This document shows positions 1 to 5,196 of a stretch of DNA of 5,196 bases, piece by piece (position 1 is the stretch's first letter; every line of letters starts with the position of its first letter). This stretch comes from an uncultured Treponema sp. GTDB taxonomy: Bacteria > Spirochaetota > Spirochaetia > Treponematales > Treponemataceae. The stretch lies in the NCBI GenBank assembly GCA_938045195.1, contig CALINC010000030.1:1-5196 (forward strand). The letters are read 5' to 3'. The notes below the pieces were generated by a model. It did not search any database. It saw only the letters and a program-made list of their open reading frames with translations, and was not told where the DNA came from. Both the position numbers and the translations under genes were made by a program.

Positions 1-1511
1 CGAGCGACATACAGGCAAAAATTTTACCGGATATGTCGCACAATATTAAATGCGGAAACAGCCTTATCGGGACGGATTATTACGCCGGTAAAGATTTAAC
101 GCTTTTCGGCATAGAGGAGCAGCGCAAGGTGAATGCCTTTGACTGGGATGTACAGTTCCCTGATGTTTTTGCACACGGCGGTTTTGACTGCGTGATTGGG
201 AATCCGCCGTATTTGAGAGTACAGGGACTTCGTGAAAATTATGAAGAAGAAGCAAAATTCTACGAAAAGGAATATAAGGCAGCAACGGGACGATTTGATT
301 TTTACATTCTTTTCATGGAAAAAGGATTTAATTTGTTGAATAAAGAGGGCATACAGTCTTTTATTCTTCCTCATAAATTTATCAATAGTGATTTTGGAAC
401 CGGTATAAGACAATTTATTTATGATAATCGTGCTCTAAAAAGCATTGTTCACTTTGAATCGCATTTCGTGTTTAATGCCGCTTCTGTGTATACCTGTATT
501 ATTGAGCTTTCACATAATAATGATACATTTAGATTTATTAAGACTAAACCTGAAAAGATAGCTGAAGAATTACATTTTGATGTTTTACCGTTGGATGTCT
601 TGAAAGACAGTGCCCCTTGGCAGTTAGCATCTTCAGTTGATAATGCCCTTATCGATAAACTGAGATTGCAAAAGTTTACCGTTAAGGATATTTTTCATGG
701 CATATTTCAAGGAATTGTAAGCGGTGATAATAAAGCATTTTATCTCTCCGATTGTAGATTAGACGAGCAATATATTACTGGTTATAATTCTATAACTGAA
801 ACATATATTCAAATCGAGAAAAGTGTTTGCACGCCTATTCTTACGGGTAAAACTATTAATAGATATAACTTTATGAATAAAAAGGAATATATTATTTATC
901 CTTATCATAGTGCGAATGGGAAAACTATTTTCTATACAGAAAATGAAATGAAAACGAATTTTCCAAAATGCTATGAATATTTCAAATCAATAAAAGCACG
1001 TCTTTCAAAACGAGGAACTGCCTCTATGAAGTATCCGATATGGTACGCTTTATGGAATGCAAGAAATATTCATATATTGTCCAGTAAAAAAATACTTACA
1101 CCCGATATTTGCTTTGGAACTTCAATGTGTTTTGATTCAGAAGGTAAATATTACTACAACGATACTTCGTATGGCTTAATTCTTAATGATAGCAATGAGG
1201 ATAGATATTATGCTTATCTTGCTATATTGAACTCAAAGGTAACATGGTATTTTCTACAACAGACAGGTACTTCACTACGTGGAGGCTATTTTCGATTTAA
1301 AACAAAATATCTTGAGCCTTTCCCTCTACCGGAATTGAATACAGAACACATAGAAATGCTTACACGGCTTGCAAAATCTATGCTTGATGCACAGGAACAA
1401 CTGAACAGTGCAATCTCCGATTCTGATAAGAACTTCTTACAACAGCGGGTTGGTATTTTGGATAAGCAGATAAATACTGTTATATGGGCTGTATGGCCTG
1501 ACGGCGGATGA
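1..1511 (+). CDS. Type IIG restriction-modification enzyme (Eco57I family), 3' part, 5' end outside window
   Basis: Partial gene: the frame is open from base 3 to the window edge, and the ATG at 33 lies inside family-typical sequence (LPDMSHNIKCGNSLIG), so it is an internal Met and the true start is upstream. Seen: the adenine-methyltransferase motif IV, GNPPY, with N at base 201; a TaqI-like target-recognition region at about 720-1330, with LNSKVTWYFLQQTG and FRFKTKYLEPFPLP; then a helical tail (EQLNSAISDSDKNFLQQR). In this family one polypeptide methylates adenine at its N6 and cuts DNA nearby. The nuclease domain and SAM-binding motif I would lie upstream and cannot be seen. The last residues (VWPDGG) are aberrant: the family-like end (LYGLTADEVKVVEG) lies in the next frame, 1489-1539. 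The defect removes only about 17 terminal residues, so activity may persist. The family call is firm; whether it cuts or only methylates is open. Confidence 0.92.
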   Translation, partial: SDIQAKILPDMSHNIKCGNSLIGTDYYAGKDLTLFGIEEQRKVNAFDWDVQFPDVFAHGGFDCVIGNPPYLRVQGLRENYEEEAKFYEKEYKAATGRFDFYILFMEKGFNLLNKEGIQSFILPHKFINSDFGTGIRQFIYDNRALKSIVHFESHFVFNAASVYTCIIELSHNNDTFRFIKTKPEKIAEELHFDVLPLDVLKDSAPWQLASSVDNALIDKLRLQKFTVKDIFHGIFQGIVSGDNKAFYLSDCRLDEQYITGYNSITETYIQIEKSVCTPILTGKTINRYNFMNKKEYIIYPYHSANGKTIFYTENEMKTNFPKCYEYFKSIKARLSKRGTASMKYPIWYALWNARNIHILSSKKILTPDICFGTSMCFDSEGKYYYNDTSYGLILNDSNEDRYYAYLAILNSKVTWYFLQQTGTSLRGGYFRFKTKYLEPFPLPELNTEHIEMLTRLAKSMLDAQEQLNSAISDSDKNFLQQRVGILDKQINTVIWAVWPDGG

Positions 1512-1538
1512 GGTGAAGGTTGTGGAGGGGGAAGAATG
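1401..1538 (+). repeat. Upstream copy of a diverged direct repeat (type IIG tail plus RBS)
   Basis: Codon-by-codon alignment with 2541-2678 starts at CTG 1401 against TTG 2541 and ends at ATG 1536 against ATG 2676. Shared exact blocks include GATAAGCAGATA (1461-1472 and 2600-2611), GCTGTATGGC (1488-1497 and 2629-2638) and 17 of 18 matches over 1513-1530 and 2654-2671. Differences are spread through the repeat and many fall at third codon positions, so this is an old or inter-strain duplication, not a fresh one. The copies bracket the abi gene. Confidence 0.75.
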
Positions 1539-1539
1539 A
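1489..1539 (+). other. Out-of-frame ancestral C-terminal tail of the type IIG gene
   Basis: Read from CTG at 1489, this stretch encodes LYGLTADEVKVVEGEE and ends at TGA 1537-1539, one frame forward of the main gene. The decayed copy at 2630-2677 encodes LYGLTEDEVKVMEGKN, so this is the original C-terminus. Aligned by codon, the upstream copy reads ...ATA TGG G, then CTG, where the downstream copy has GTA TGC CAG CTG. Two bases are missing just after 1488, so a 2-base deletion explains the shift better than an extra G. With the tail restored, the gene would stop 4 bases before the next start at 1544, a normal operon spacing. Confidence 0.75.
1524..1535 (+). promoter_or_regulatory. Shine-Dalgarno region for the abi gene
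   Basis: The purine run GGAGGGGGAAGA lies 8 bases before the ATG at 1544. Its GGAGG core is somewhat far (15 bases), but the GGGGGAAGA part is well placed. A mini-ORF (ATG ATA TTA TGA, 1536-1547) sits directly after it, and its stop overlaps the abi start as ATGA, so ribosomes ending there could re-initiate at 1544. The run is also the codons for V-E-G in the ancestral type IIG tail. Confidence 0.6.
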
Positions 1540-1543
1540 TATT

Positions 1544-2533
1544 ATGAGGTATGATTATTATATGGGTATGAAAAATTCGATATCGGAAGATTTTAAGCTA
1601 TTAACAGCTCGTAATATAATAGATATTCTTGATGGTGATACAAAATTTGGTGCCTTTACATTTGCGAATGGCAAATATTTTGTCATTGCTATGCCGTATT
1701 TATCAGGATCAATGTTGTGTGATATTTCAACTCAATTCGGTTTTGTCGTTAGATACTATTTTGATACAACTAATGACAAAAAACAAAATAAAAGCAGATG
1801 GACATATCTAACTGATTTATTTGAATATTCTATTACAAACGGTTCTTGTTCAAATTTGCTATCATATCTTTTCGCACGAAAAAATTTTACAAATGAAGCT
1901 TTTAAACGTAATGTGAAAGATTATTCGTATGAAAATTATCAAGAGTTAAATGATATCGAGATTGATTATGCATACAAAATAATTATTGAACGAGTTATTA
2001 AAGAAATAAATGAATTATTAAAATTTAGTCAAAAAGAACTCGCTATTGTATCAGATAATATTATTATAAAACCCGTTACTGATGATATTAAAATTGAAAC
2101 ACCAAAAATAAAAAATATTGACAGAGAGTATATTCAACGTAAAGCACAACAAGCTATAAATCATATTGAGCAAGATCGATTCGATACAGCTCTTACTCAG
2201 GCACGCACACTATTAGAAGAAGTATTTTGTTATGTGCTTGAAAAGAAAAATATAGAACCTGTAGTAGTAGGAAGAATTGGAGACCTTTATAAACAAGTAC
2301 GAGAAGTTTATAATATGCACATAAATGATACCACTGATAAAAGAGTAAAGAAACTTATATCAGGTCTTAACACTATTGTTGATGCCGTATCGGAAATGAG
2401 AAATAACATCAGCGATGCCCATGGACAAGGATTAAAAAGAATAAGCATAAAAGATTATCATGCCCTGCTTGTCGTTAATTCGGCTCTTATAATATCAGAG
2501 TTTATTTTATCAGTGTATGAACATGCTACATAG
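1544..2533 (+). CDS. Abortive-infection protein with Abi_C-type C-terminal domain
   Basis: This gene encodes 329 residues. From about residue 195 to the end it matches the abortive-infection C-terminal pattern: a helix with RKAQQAINHIEQDRFDTAL and ARTLLEEVFCYVLE, then VSEMRNNISDAHGQG and a helix rich in A, L and V (YHALLVVNSALIISEFIL). R286 and H293 form R-X6-H, the spacing seen in HEPN ribonucleases; a nuclease role is inferred from this motif alone. The N-terminal 190 residues are not recognised; they hold GFVVRYYFD and SRWTYLTDLFEYSI and are mostly AT-rich codons with no signal peptide or obvious membrane segment. ATG 1544 is preferred over TTG 1520, which lies within the preceding gene's Shine-Dalgarno and tail region; ATGs at 1562 and 1568 are less likely alternatives. 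Such proteins are thought to stop growth or kill the cell after phage entry. The position behind a restriction gene fits a second line of defence. Confidence 0.75.
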   Translation: MRYDYYMGMKNSISEDFKLLTARNIIDILDGDTKFGAFTFANGKYFVIAMPYLSGSMLCDISTQFGFVVRYYFDTTNDKKQNKSRWTYLTDLFEYSITNGSCSNLLSYLFARKNFTNEAFKRNVKDYSYENYQELNDIEIDYAYKIIIERVIKEINELLKFSQKELAIVSDNIIIKPVTDDIKIETPKIKNIDREYIQRKAQQAINHIEQDRFDTALTQARTLLEEVFCYVLEKKNIEPVVVGRIGDLYKQVREVYNMHINDTTDKRVKKLISGLNTIVDAVSEMRNNISDAHGQGLKRISIKDYHALLVVNSALIISEFILSVYEHAT

Positions 2534-2540
2534 CATAAAA

Positions 2541-2678
2541 TTGCAGTAAGCTCTGTCCGATGAGGATAAAAGCTATTAGAACAACGGGTGGCAATTATTG
2601 ATAAGCAGATAGATAAGGTGGTATGCCAGCTGTATGGCTTAACGGAAGATGAAGTGAAGGTTATGGAGGGGAAAAATG
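2541..2678 (+). repeat. Downstream copy of the diverged direct repeat
   Basis: Partner of 1401-1538. The copies lie about 1.14 kb apart and differ throughout, with a 2-base gap (upstream copy) and a 1-base gap (downstream copy). Both end in GGAGGGG followed by an ATG at the aligned position (1536 and 2676). In this copy that ATG is the real start of the anticodon-nuclease-like gene; in the upstream copy it opens only a 3-codon frame. Confidence 0.75.
2665..2671 (+). promoter_or_regulatory. Ribosome-binding site of the PrrC/RloC-like gene
   Basis: GGAGGGG, 4 bases before ATG 2676 (6 from the GGAGG core), is a strong site and fixes the start. It consists of codons of the remnant type IIG tail (ATG GAG GGG, M-E-G). 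No convincing promoter is seen in 2534-2675, so expression probably depends on read-through from upstream. Confidence 0.75.
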
Positions 2679-3191
2679 ATTACTGAAATTACGATGAAAA
2701 ATATTGCAACTTATAATCAGATTGGTGTTAAAATTAAGGATTTAAAACGGCTTAATTATTTCTTTGGAAATAATGGTTCTGGAAAATCGACAATAGCAAA
2801 ATATTTACAATCGCTTGTAATTGGTGATCCGGAAAATAAATATTCATTATGTACAAAAGACAACTATAACCCTATGCAGGAAGAAATCCTTGTGTTTAAC
2901 CAAGATTTTGTCGAGAGAAATTTTAGGCGGAACCAAACTTTAAAAGGTGTTTTCTCATTGAATCAAAAGAATGCTGAAATTGATAAACAAATAAAAGCAA
3001 ACGAAGAAAGTATTTCAAACAAACGTAGAACAAAGAATGACCTGGAAGAAGAGAGTAACATACTTGATCAGCAAAACAATCAGCTTAAAACAGAATTAAC
3101 AAAAAAATGTTTTAATAAAAGAACTGTTTTTAAATCTTTTTCAAAAATAAGACTTGATCATTTAAAGAATATGAAAAATCATTCAAAATAA
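2676..3191 (+). CDS. N-terminal fragment of the PrrC/RloC-like protein (Walker A and first coiled coil)
   Basis: This is the translatable upstream half, 171 residues, with a strong ribosome-binding site. It starts with the family's strand-loop (ITMKNIATYNQIG), then Walker A with K37 and S38, the conserved VFNQDFVERNF block, and a charged coiled-coil arm rich in N, E, K and Q. The break comes just after KCFNKRTVFKSF, where relatives go on into the arm that carries the zinc hook. Alone it lacks the signature motif, Walker B and the candidate nuclease residues, so it could neither form a complete ATPase site nor cut tRNA. It might at most act as a dimerising fragment; that is speculation. Confidence 0.75.
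   Translation: MITEITMKNIATYNQIGVKIKDLKRLNYFFGNNGSGKSTIAKYLQSLVIGDPENKYSLCTKDNYNPMQEEILVFNQDFVERNFRRNQTLKGVFSLNQKNAEIDKQIKANEESISNKRRTKNDLEEESNILDQQNNQLKTELTKKCFNKRTVFKSFSKIRLDHLKNMKNHSK
3172..3191 (+). other. Frameshift interval in the PrrC/RloC-like gene
   Basis: This 20-base interval is bounded by the last frame-1 stop (TGA 3172-3174) and the frame-0 stop (TAA 3189-3191). It holds an A5 run (3174-3178) and an A4 run (3185-3188). Removing one A from the first gives KNMKIIQNNTVV across the join; from the second, KNHSNNTVV. A two-base loss would also fit. The runs are short for slipped-strand phase variation. Confidence 0.7.
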
Positions 3192-3303
3192 TACTGTTGT
3201 AAAACCAGAGTTTAGTATCCTAAATGATTTATATAAAAAGCTTTATGAAGATGATTTAAACAGTATTGATGTTTTACTTGATATACAGCTGTTTGATAAG
3301 TTA

Positions 3304-4920
3304 TTGCAAAAACATAATGAGCTATCAGTATTGTTGCAAGAAGTTATTGTCGGTAAAGAAGATGTACAGTTAGCAAAATTGATAAATGAATTTGGTTTAA
3401 AGTCTTGGGTTGCGCAGGGTAAAACATTTCTTGATAAAACGAAAGTTGTATGTCCGTTTTGTCAAAAAGAAACGATAGACAACGATTTTATTTCGCAATT
3501 AAATAATATTTTTGATGAATTGTCAAAACAAAAGATAGACAAAATAAAAAGTGAAAAAGATATTTATGAGAATATATTCAAAATGATATTACAGAATATT
3601 CAAGCCGTATATGAAAAATATAATGTTAAAAATATTGTTTCAAATCTGCAAATGAGCTTAAAGACTATTTATGACACTAATCTAAAAATAATAAGTGATA
3701 AAATAAGTATTCCGAATGAAAAGAAAACGCTTGATGAGATAACAGATTCATTTAAAGATATACTATTACAAATTAATAAGGAAATAGAAAATAATAATAC
3801 TCTTGTCAGCTCTCTTGATACTCAAAAAGAATCTTTAATAAAACAAATATGGGATTACATTGCTCTTGACTGCAAAGATGATATTCTAAAATATCAAGAA
3901 GTGACTAAATCAACTACTGAAATTATTAATAAAACTGGAATTGAGAAGCTACTAGCGGAAATACAACAATTAGAACAAGAAAATACTGCTCTCAGAGGAA
4001 AAACTGTTAATACTACAGAGGCCGTTGATAATATAAATCAGATTTTGAAAAATTCCGGCTTTATGGGCTTTAAAATTTGTGAACAAACTCAAGAAAATAA
4101 TATATATCAATATTATTTATCAAGAAATTCGGAAACACATGAAGATAATATATTTAATAGTTTGAGTGAAGGAGAGAGCAATTTTATTTCGTTTTTATAT
4201 TTCTACCAACTTTGCTTAGGTACTACGGATATTCAAGAAGGTTCTGAAAAAAAGAAGATAATTGTTATCGACGACCCTGTTTCAAGTATGGATAGCCAAG
4301 TACTGTTTATCGTTTCAACATTAATAAACAGATTGATAGGGTATAAAGGAAAGAAAAAACTAGAAAAACAAGAATTCTTAAATAGTAATTTTGAACAAGT
4401 TTTCATATTAACTCATAATTATTACTTCTATAAAGAAGTAGCAATGCAAAAACGACCGATATGTAAATCTCAACAGCATTATTTAATCGAAAAGAATGAG
4501 AACAATGAAACATATATAAAACAACGTGAATATAAAGGATACGATGACTATGCATTGATGTGGCAAACAATAAAAGAAGCAAAAGAGAAATTATCTGATG
4601 ATAACAAGGAACAAAATATTTTGCTCGCAAATTTATTTAGACGTATTTTAGAAAGCTATGCAAACTTTATAGGGTCTGGTACGGATGCTTGGGCAACCGT
4701 TTTAGTAGATGATAATAAAGATACTATTGAGCATTATTTAAAAACTGCCTTTATTTCAATGATCAATGATGAAAGTCACAAAGTTTCACCATTTGATAAT
4801 TTTTATTTTCAGAAGATTCATAATGCTAATCCGTCAAAGTTGTTTGACGTATTTGAATCAATCTTCAATACTATTGGTAAAGAGCATTATGATAGAATGA
4901 TGGTAATCAATAAATTATAA
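3304..4920 (+). CDS. C-terminal fragment of the PrrC/RloC-like protein (zinc hook, Walker B, nuclease region)
   Basis: The frame is open from 3175, but the first usable start is TTG 3304, with no Shine-Dalgarno before it, so separate translation is doubtful; the codons from 3175 on (NNTVVKPEFSILNDLYKK) clearly belong to the same protein. Counting from 3304 (538 residues): CPFC at 50-53 (bases 3451-3462), coiled coil to about 235, LSEGE at 287-291, IIVIDDP with DD at 323-324, ILTHN with H371, R446 and E450 in FRRILESY (bases 4639 and 4651), and H492 in NDESHKV (base 4777). These last three are the candidate nuclease triad. All catalytic motifs are intact, so decay appears recent. The stop is TAA 4918-4920. 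Confidence 0.75.
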   Translation: MQKHNELSVLLQEVIVGKEDVQLAKLINEFGLKSWVAQGKTFLDKTKVVCPFCQKETIDNDFISQLNNIFDELSKQKIDKIKSEKDIYENIFKMILQNIQAVYEKYNVKNIVSNLQMSLKTIYDTNLKIISDKISIPNEKKTLDEITDSFKDILLQINKEIENNNTLVSSLDTQKESLIKQIWDYIALDCKDDILKYQEVTKSTTEIINKTGIEKLLAEIQQLEQENTALRGKTVNTTEAVDNINQILKNSGFMGFKICEQTQENNIYQYYLSRNSETHEDNIFNSLSEGESNFISFLYFYQLCLGTTDIQEGSEKKKIIVIDDPVSSMDSQVLFIVSTLINRLIGYKGKKKLEKQEFLNSNFEQVFILTHNYYFYKEVAMQKRPICKSQQHYLIEKNENNETYIKQREYKGYDDYALMWQTIKEAKEKLSDDNKEQNILLANLFRRILESYANFIGSGTDAWATVLVDDNKDTIEHYLKTAFISMINDESHKVSPFDNFYFQKIHNANPSKLFDVFESIFNTIGKEHYDRMMVINKL

Positions 4921-4937
4921 TTACACAGAAGTCCCCA

Positions 4938-5111
4938 ATGTCTTACGAAACAATTATCAAACAAGTAAAAATGCTGCCGGAACCATTGTTGGCATCTGTT
5001 TCAACTTTTATCAAACTGAATTATTCTTTGAATTCGCCTAACAGTTGGCTCTGCTCAACTCGAGTGTCACCCCCGCTTCCCACCTGTTACCTTTCCGTTC
5101 AAAAATCGTGA
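4938..5111 (+). pseudogene. Short ORF with antitoxin-like N-terminus, probably truncated
   Basis: ATG 4938 opens 57 codons. The first 25 or so (MSYETIIKQVKMLPEPLLAS, then VSTFIKL) have the look of small antitoxins of the DUF2281 type, whose N-terminus has a 'LP..l..ev..Fi' pattern. After about base 5015 the sequence (NSWLCSTRVSPPLPTCYL) has no such character, overlaps the minus-strand gene end and has much higher G+C, so the real gene seems cut off and joined to foreign sequence near 5015-5040. There is no good Shine-Dalgarno before it and no toxin gene in the window. The family call rests on a short match by eye. Confidence 0.3.
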
Positions 5112-5196
5112 TGTTATCAACCGGAAAGTCTTCCGCAAGGTTTAGTTCGTTCATAACCTGAAGCGCTTTCGTCATTATGCCTACAGGAATATCCCG
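5038..5196 (-). CDS. 3' end of an unrecognised minus-strand gene, 5' end outside window
   Basis: On the minus strand a frame runs open from the window edge (base 5196) to TAG at 5040-5038, giving 52 residues: RDIPVGIMTKALQVMNELN, then LAEDFPVDNITIFERKGNR and WEAGVTLELSRANC. Its amphipathic helix followed by alternating strand-like segments looks like real protein, and its G+C (about 48%) matches the presumed host rather than the defence genes. I do not recognise the family. It converges on the defence operon and probably marks the island's right border. An internal ATG seven codons in could be a start for a very small protein, but a longer gene from outside is more likely. Confidence 0.45.
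   Translation of the reverse strand, partial: RDIPVGIMTKALQVMNELNLAEDFPVDNITIFERKGNRWEAGVTLELSRANC

Larger units (their letters stand above)
2541..2686 (+). pseudogene. Decayed C-terminal remnant of a second type IIG restriction gene
   Basis: This fills the gap between the abi and anticodon-nuclease genes. From TTG 2541 it reads L-Q-stop-ALSDEDK (stop at 2547-2549), then one base is missing in an A run near 2567-2571, and from 2570 it continues as KLLEQRVAIIDKQIDK, then VVCQLYGLTEDEVKVMEGKN, to TGA 2684-2686. This parallels the end of the upstream type IIG gene residue by residue (SAISDSDKNFLQQRVGILDKQ). No start codon or upstream body is present, so it cannot be a gene today. Its last codons overlap the start of the next gene at 2676, as if an intact restriction gene once ran straight into that gene. 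The abi stop at 2531-2533 abuts it. Confidence 0.8.
2676..4920 (+). pseudogene. PrrC/RloC-like anticodon nuclease gene, split by one frameshift
   Basis: Joined across one frameshift the product is 747 residues, a plausible length for the AAA_13 family that includes PrrC and RloC. Order in the joined protein: Walker A GNNGSGKS (31-38), VFNQDFVERNF (73-83), coiled coil (about 96-147), CPFC (259-262), a second long coiled coil, ABC signature LSEGE (496-500), Walker B IIVIDDP (DD at 532-533), H-loop ILTHN (H580), then R655-x3-E659 and H701. PrrC uses an R-x3-E and H triad to cut tRNA anticodons, and RloC adds a zinc hook, so this is closer to RloC. Frame 0 ends at TAA 3189-3191 and frame 1 opens after TGA 3172-3174, confining the lesion to that interval; one extra A in the run 3174-3178 or 3185-3188 would explain it. 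In PrrC systems the nuclease is held silent by a neighbouring restriction complex; here the neighbour is type IIG. Unless the frameshift is a sequencing error, no intact enzyme is made. Confidence 0.82.

Noticed and set aside
64..413. Open frames on the minus strand opposite the restriction gene (64-285 and 96-413)
   Set aside because: They lie fully inside a well-supported gene and have no recognisable protein character.
1520..1543. TTG 1520 as start of the abi gene
   Set aside because: It would translate the Shine-Dalgarno and the restriction tail (WRGKND); ATG 1544 has a suitable purine run ahead.
1629..1811. 60-codon + strand frame inside the abi gene
   Set aside because: Shadow frame of the abi coding sequence without a ribosome-binding site.
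2598..2627. TTGATA ... TATGCC as a promoter for the nuclease gene
   Set aside because: The -10 match is poor and the sequence is explained by the remnant's coding codons.
3172..3191. Programmed ribosomal frameshift in the nuclease gene
   Set aside because: No known slippery heptamer, stimulatory structure or internal Shine-Dalgarno is visible, and family members are single-frame.
4403..4630. 75-codon minus-strand frame with Leu-rich stretches, membrane-like
   Set aside because: It lies opposite the conserved H-loop to nuclease region; the Leu and Ile runs come from AT-rich antisense codons.
4975..4994. Stem-loop TGCC...GGCA as a transcription terminator
   Set aside because: Only four Watson-Crick pairs plus two G-T pairs, and no T-run directly after it.

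Overview
The window looks like a bacterial antiphage defence island. The flanks have moderate G+C (by hand count about 46% in the first 240 bases and 48% in the last 156), while the defence genes between them are AT-rich (24% G+C in 781-900). Codon use and Shine-Dalgarno sites would fit a Firmicute or spirochaete such as Treponema, but nothing here identifies the host securely.

Layout, all on the + strand except the last gene. (1) 1-1511 is the 3' part of a type IIG (Eco57I-like) restriction-modification gene. It enters from outside the window, carries the NPPY methyltransferase motif and a TaqI-like specificity domain, and has a frameshift in its last codons. The ancestral tail can still be read in another frame to 1539. 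(2) 1544-2533 encodes an abortive-infection protein with an Abi_C-type C-terminal domain and an R-X6-H motif like that of HEPN ribonucleases. (3) 2541-2686 is a decayed second copy of the C-terminal end of a type IIG gene. (4) 2676-4920 is a PrrC/RloC-like anticodon-nuclease gene with an ABC-type ATPase, a CPFC zinc-hook motif and a candidate R-x3-E...H nuclease triad. One frameshift between about 3172 and 3191 splits it in two. (5) 4938-5111 is a short ORF whose N-terminus resembles small antitoxins. (6) 5038-5196 is the 3' end of an unrecognised minus-strand gene that leaves the window.

The arrangement suggests one transcription unit in which a restriction enzyme is backed up by two candidate RNA-targeting suicide proteins. 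The most informative structural signal is a pair of diverged direct repeats of about 138 bases (1401-1538 and 2541-2678) flanking the abi gene. Both encode the type IIG C-terminus, and both end in the ribosome-binding site of the next gene. This reads as a recombination scar: a restriction gene plus its abi partner replaced an older restriction gene but left the old tail in front of the anticodon-nuclease gene. The type IIG tail and the nuclease gene are both frameshifted, so part of the island may be decaying, unless these are sequencing errors.
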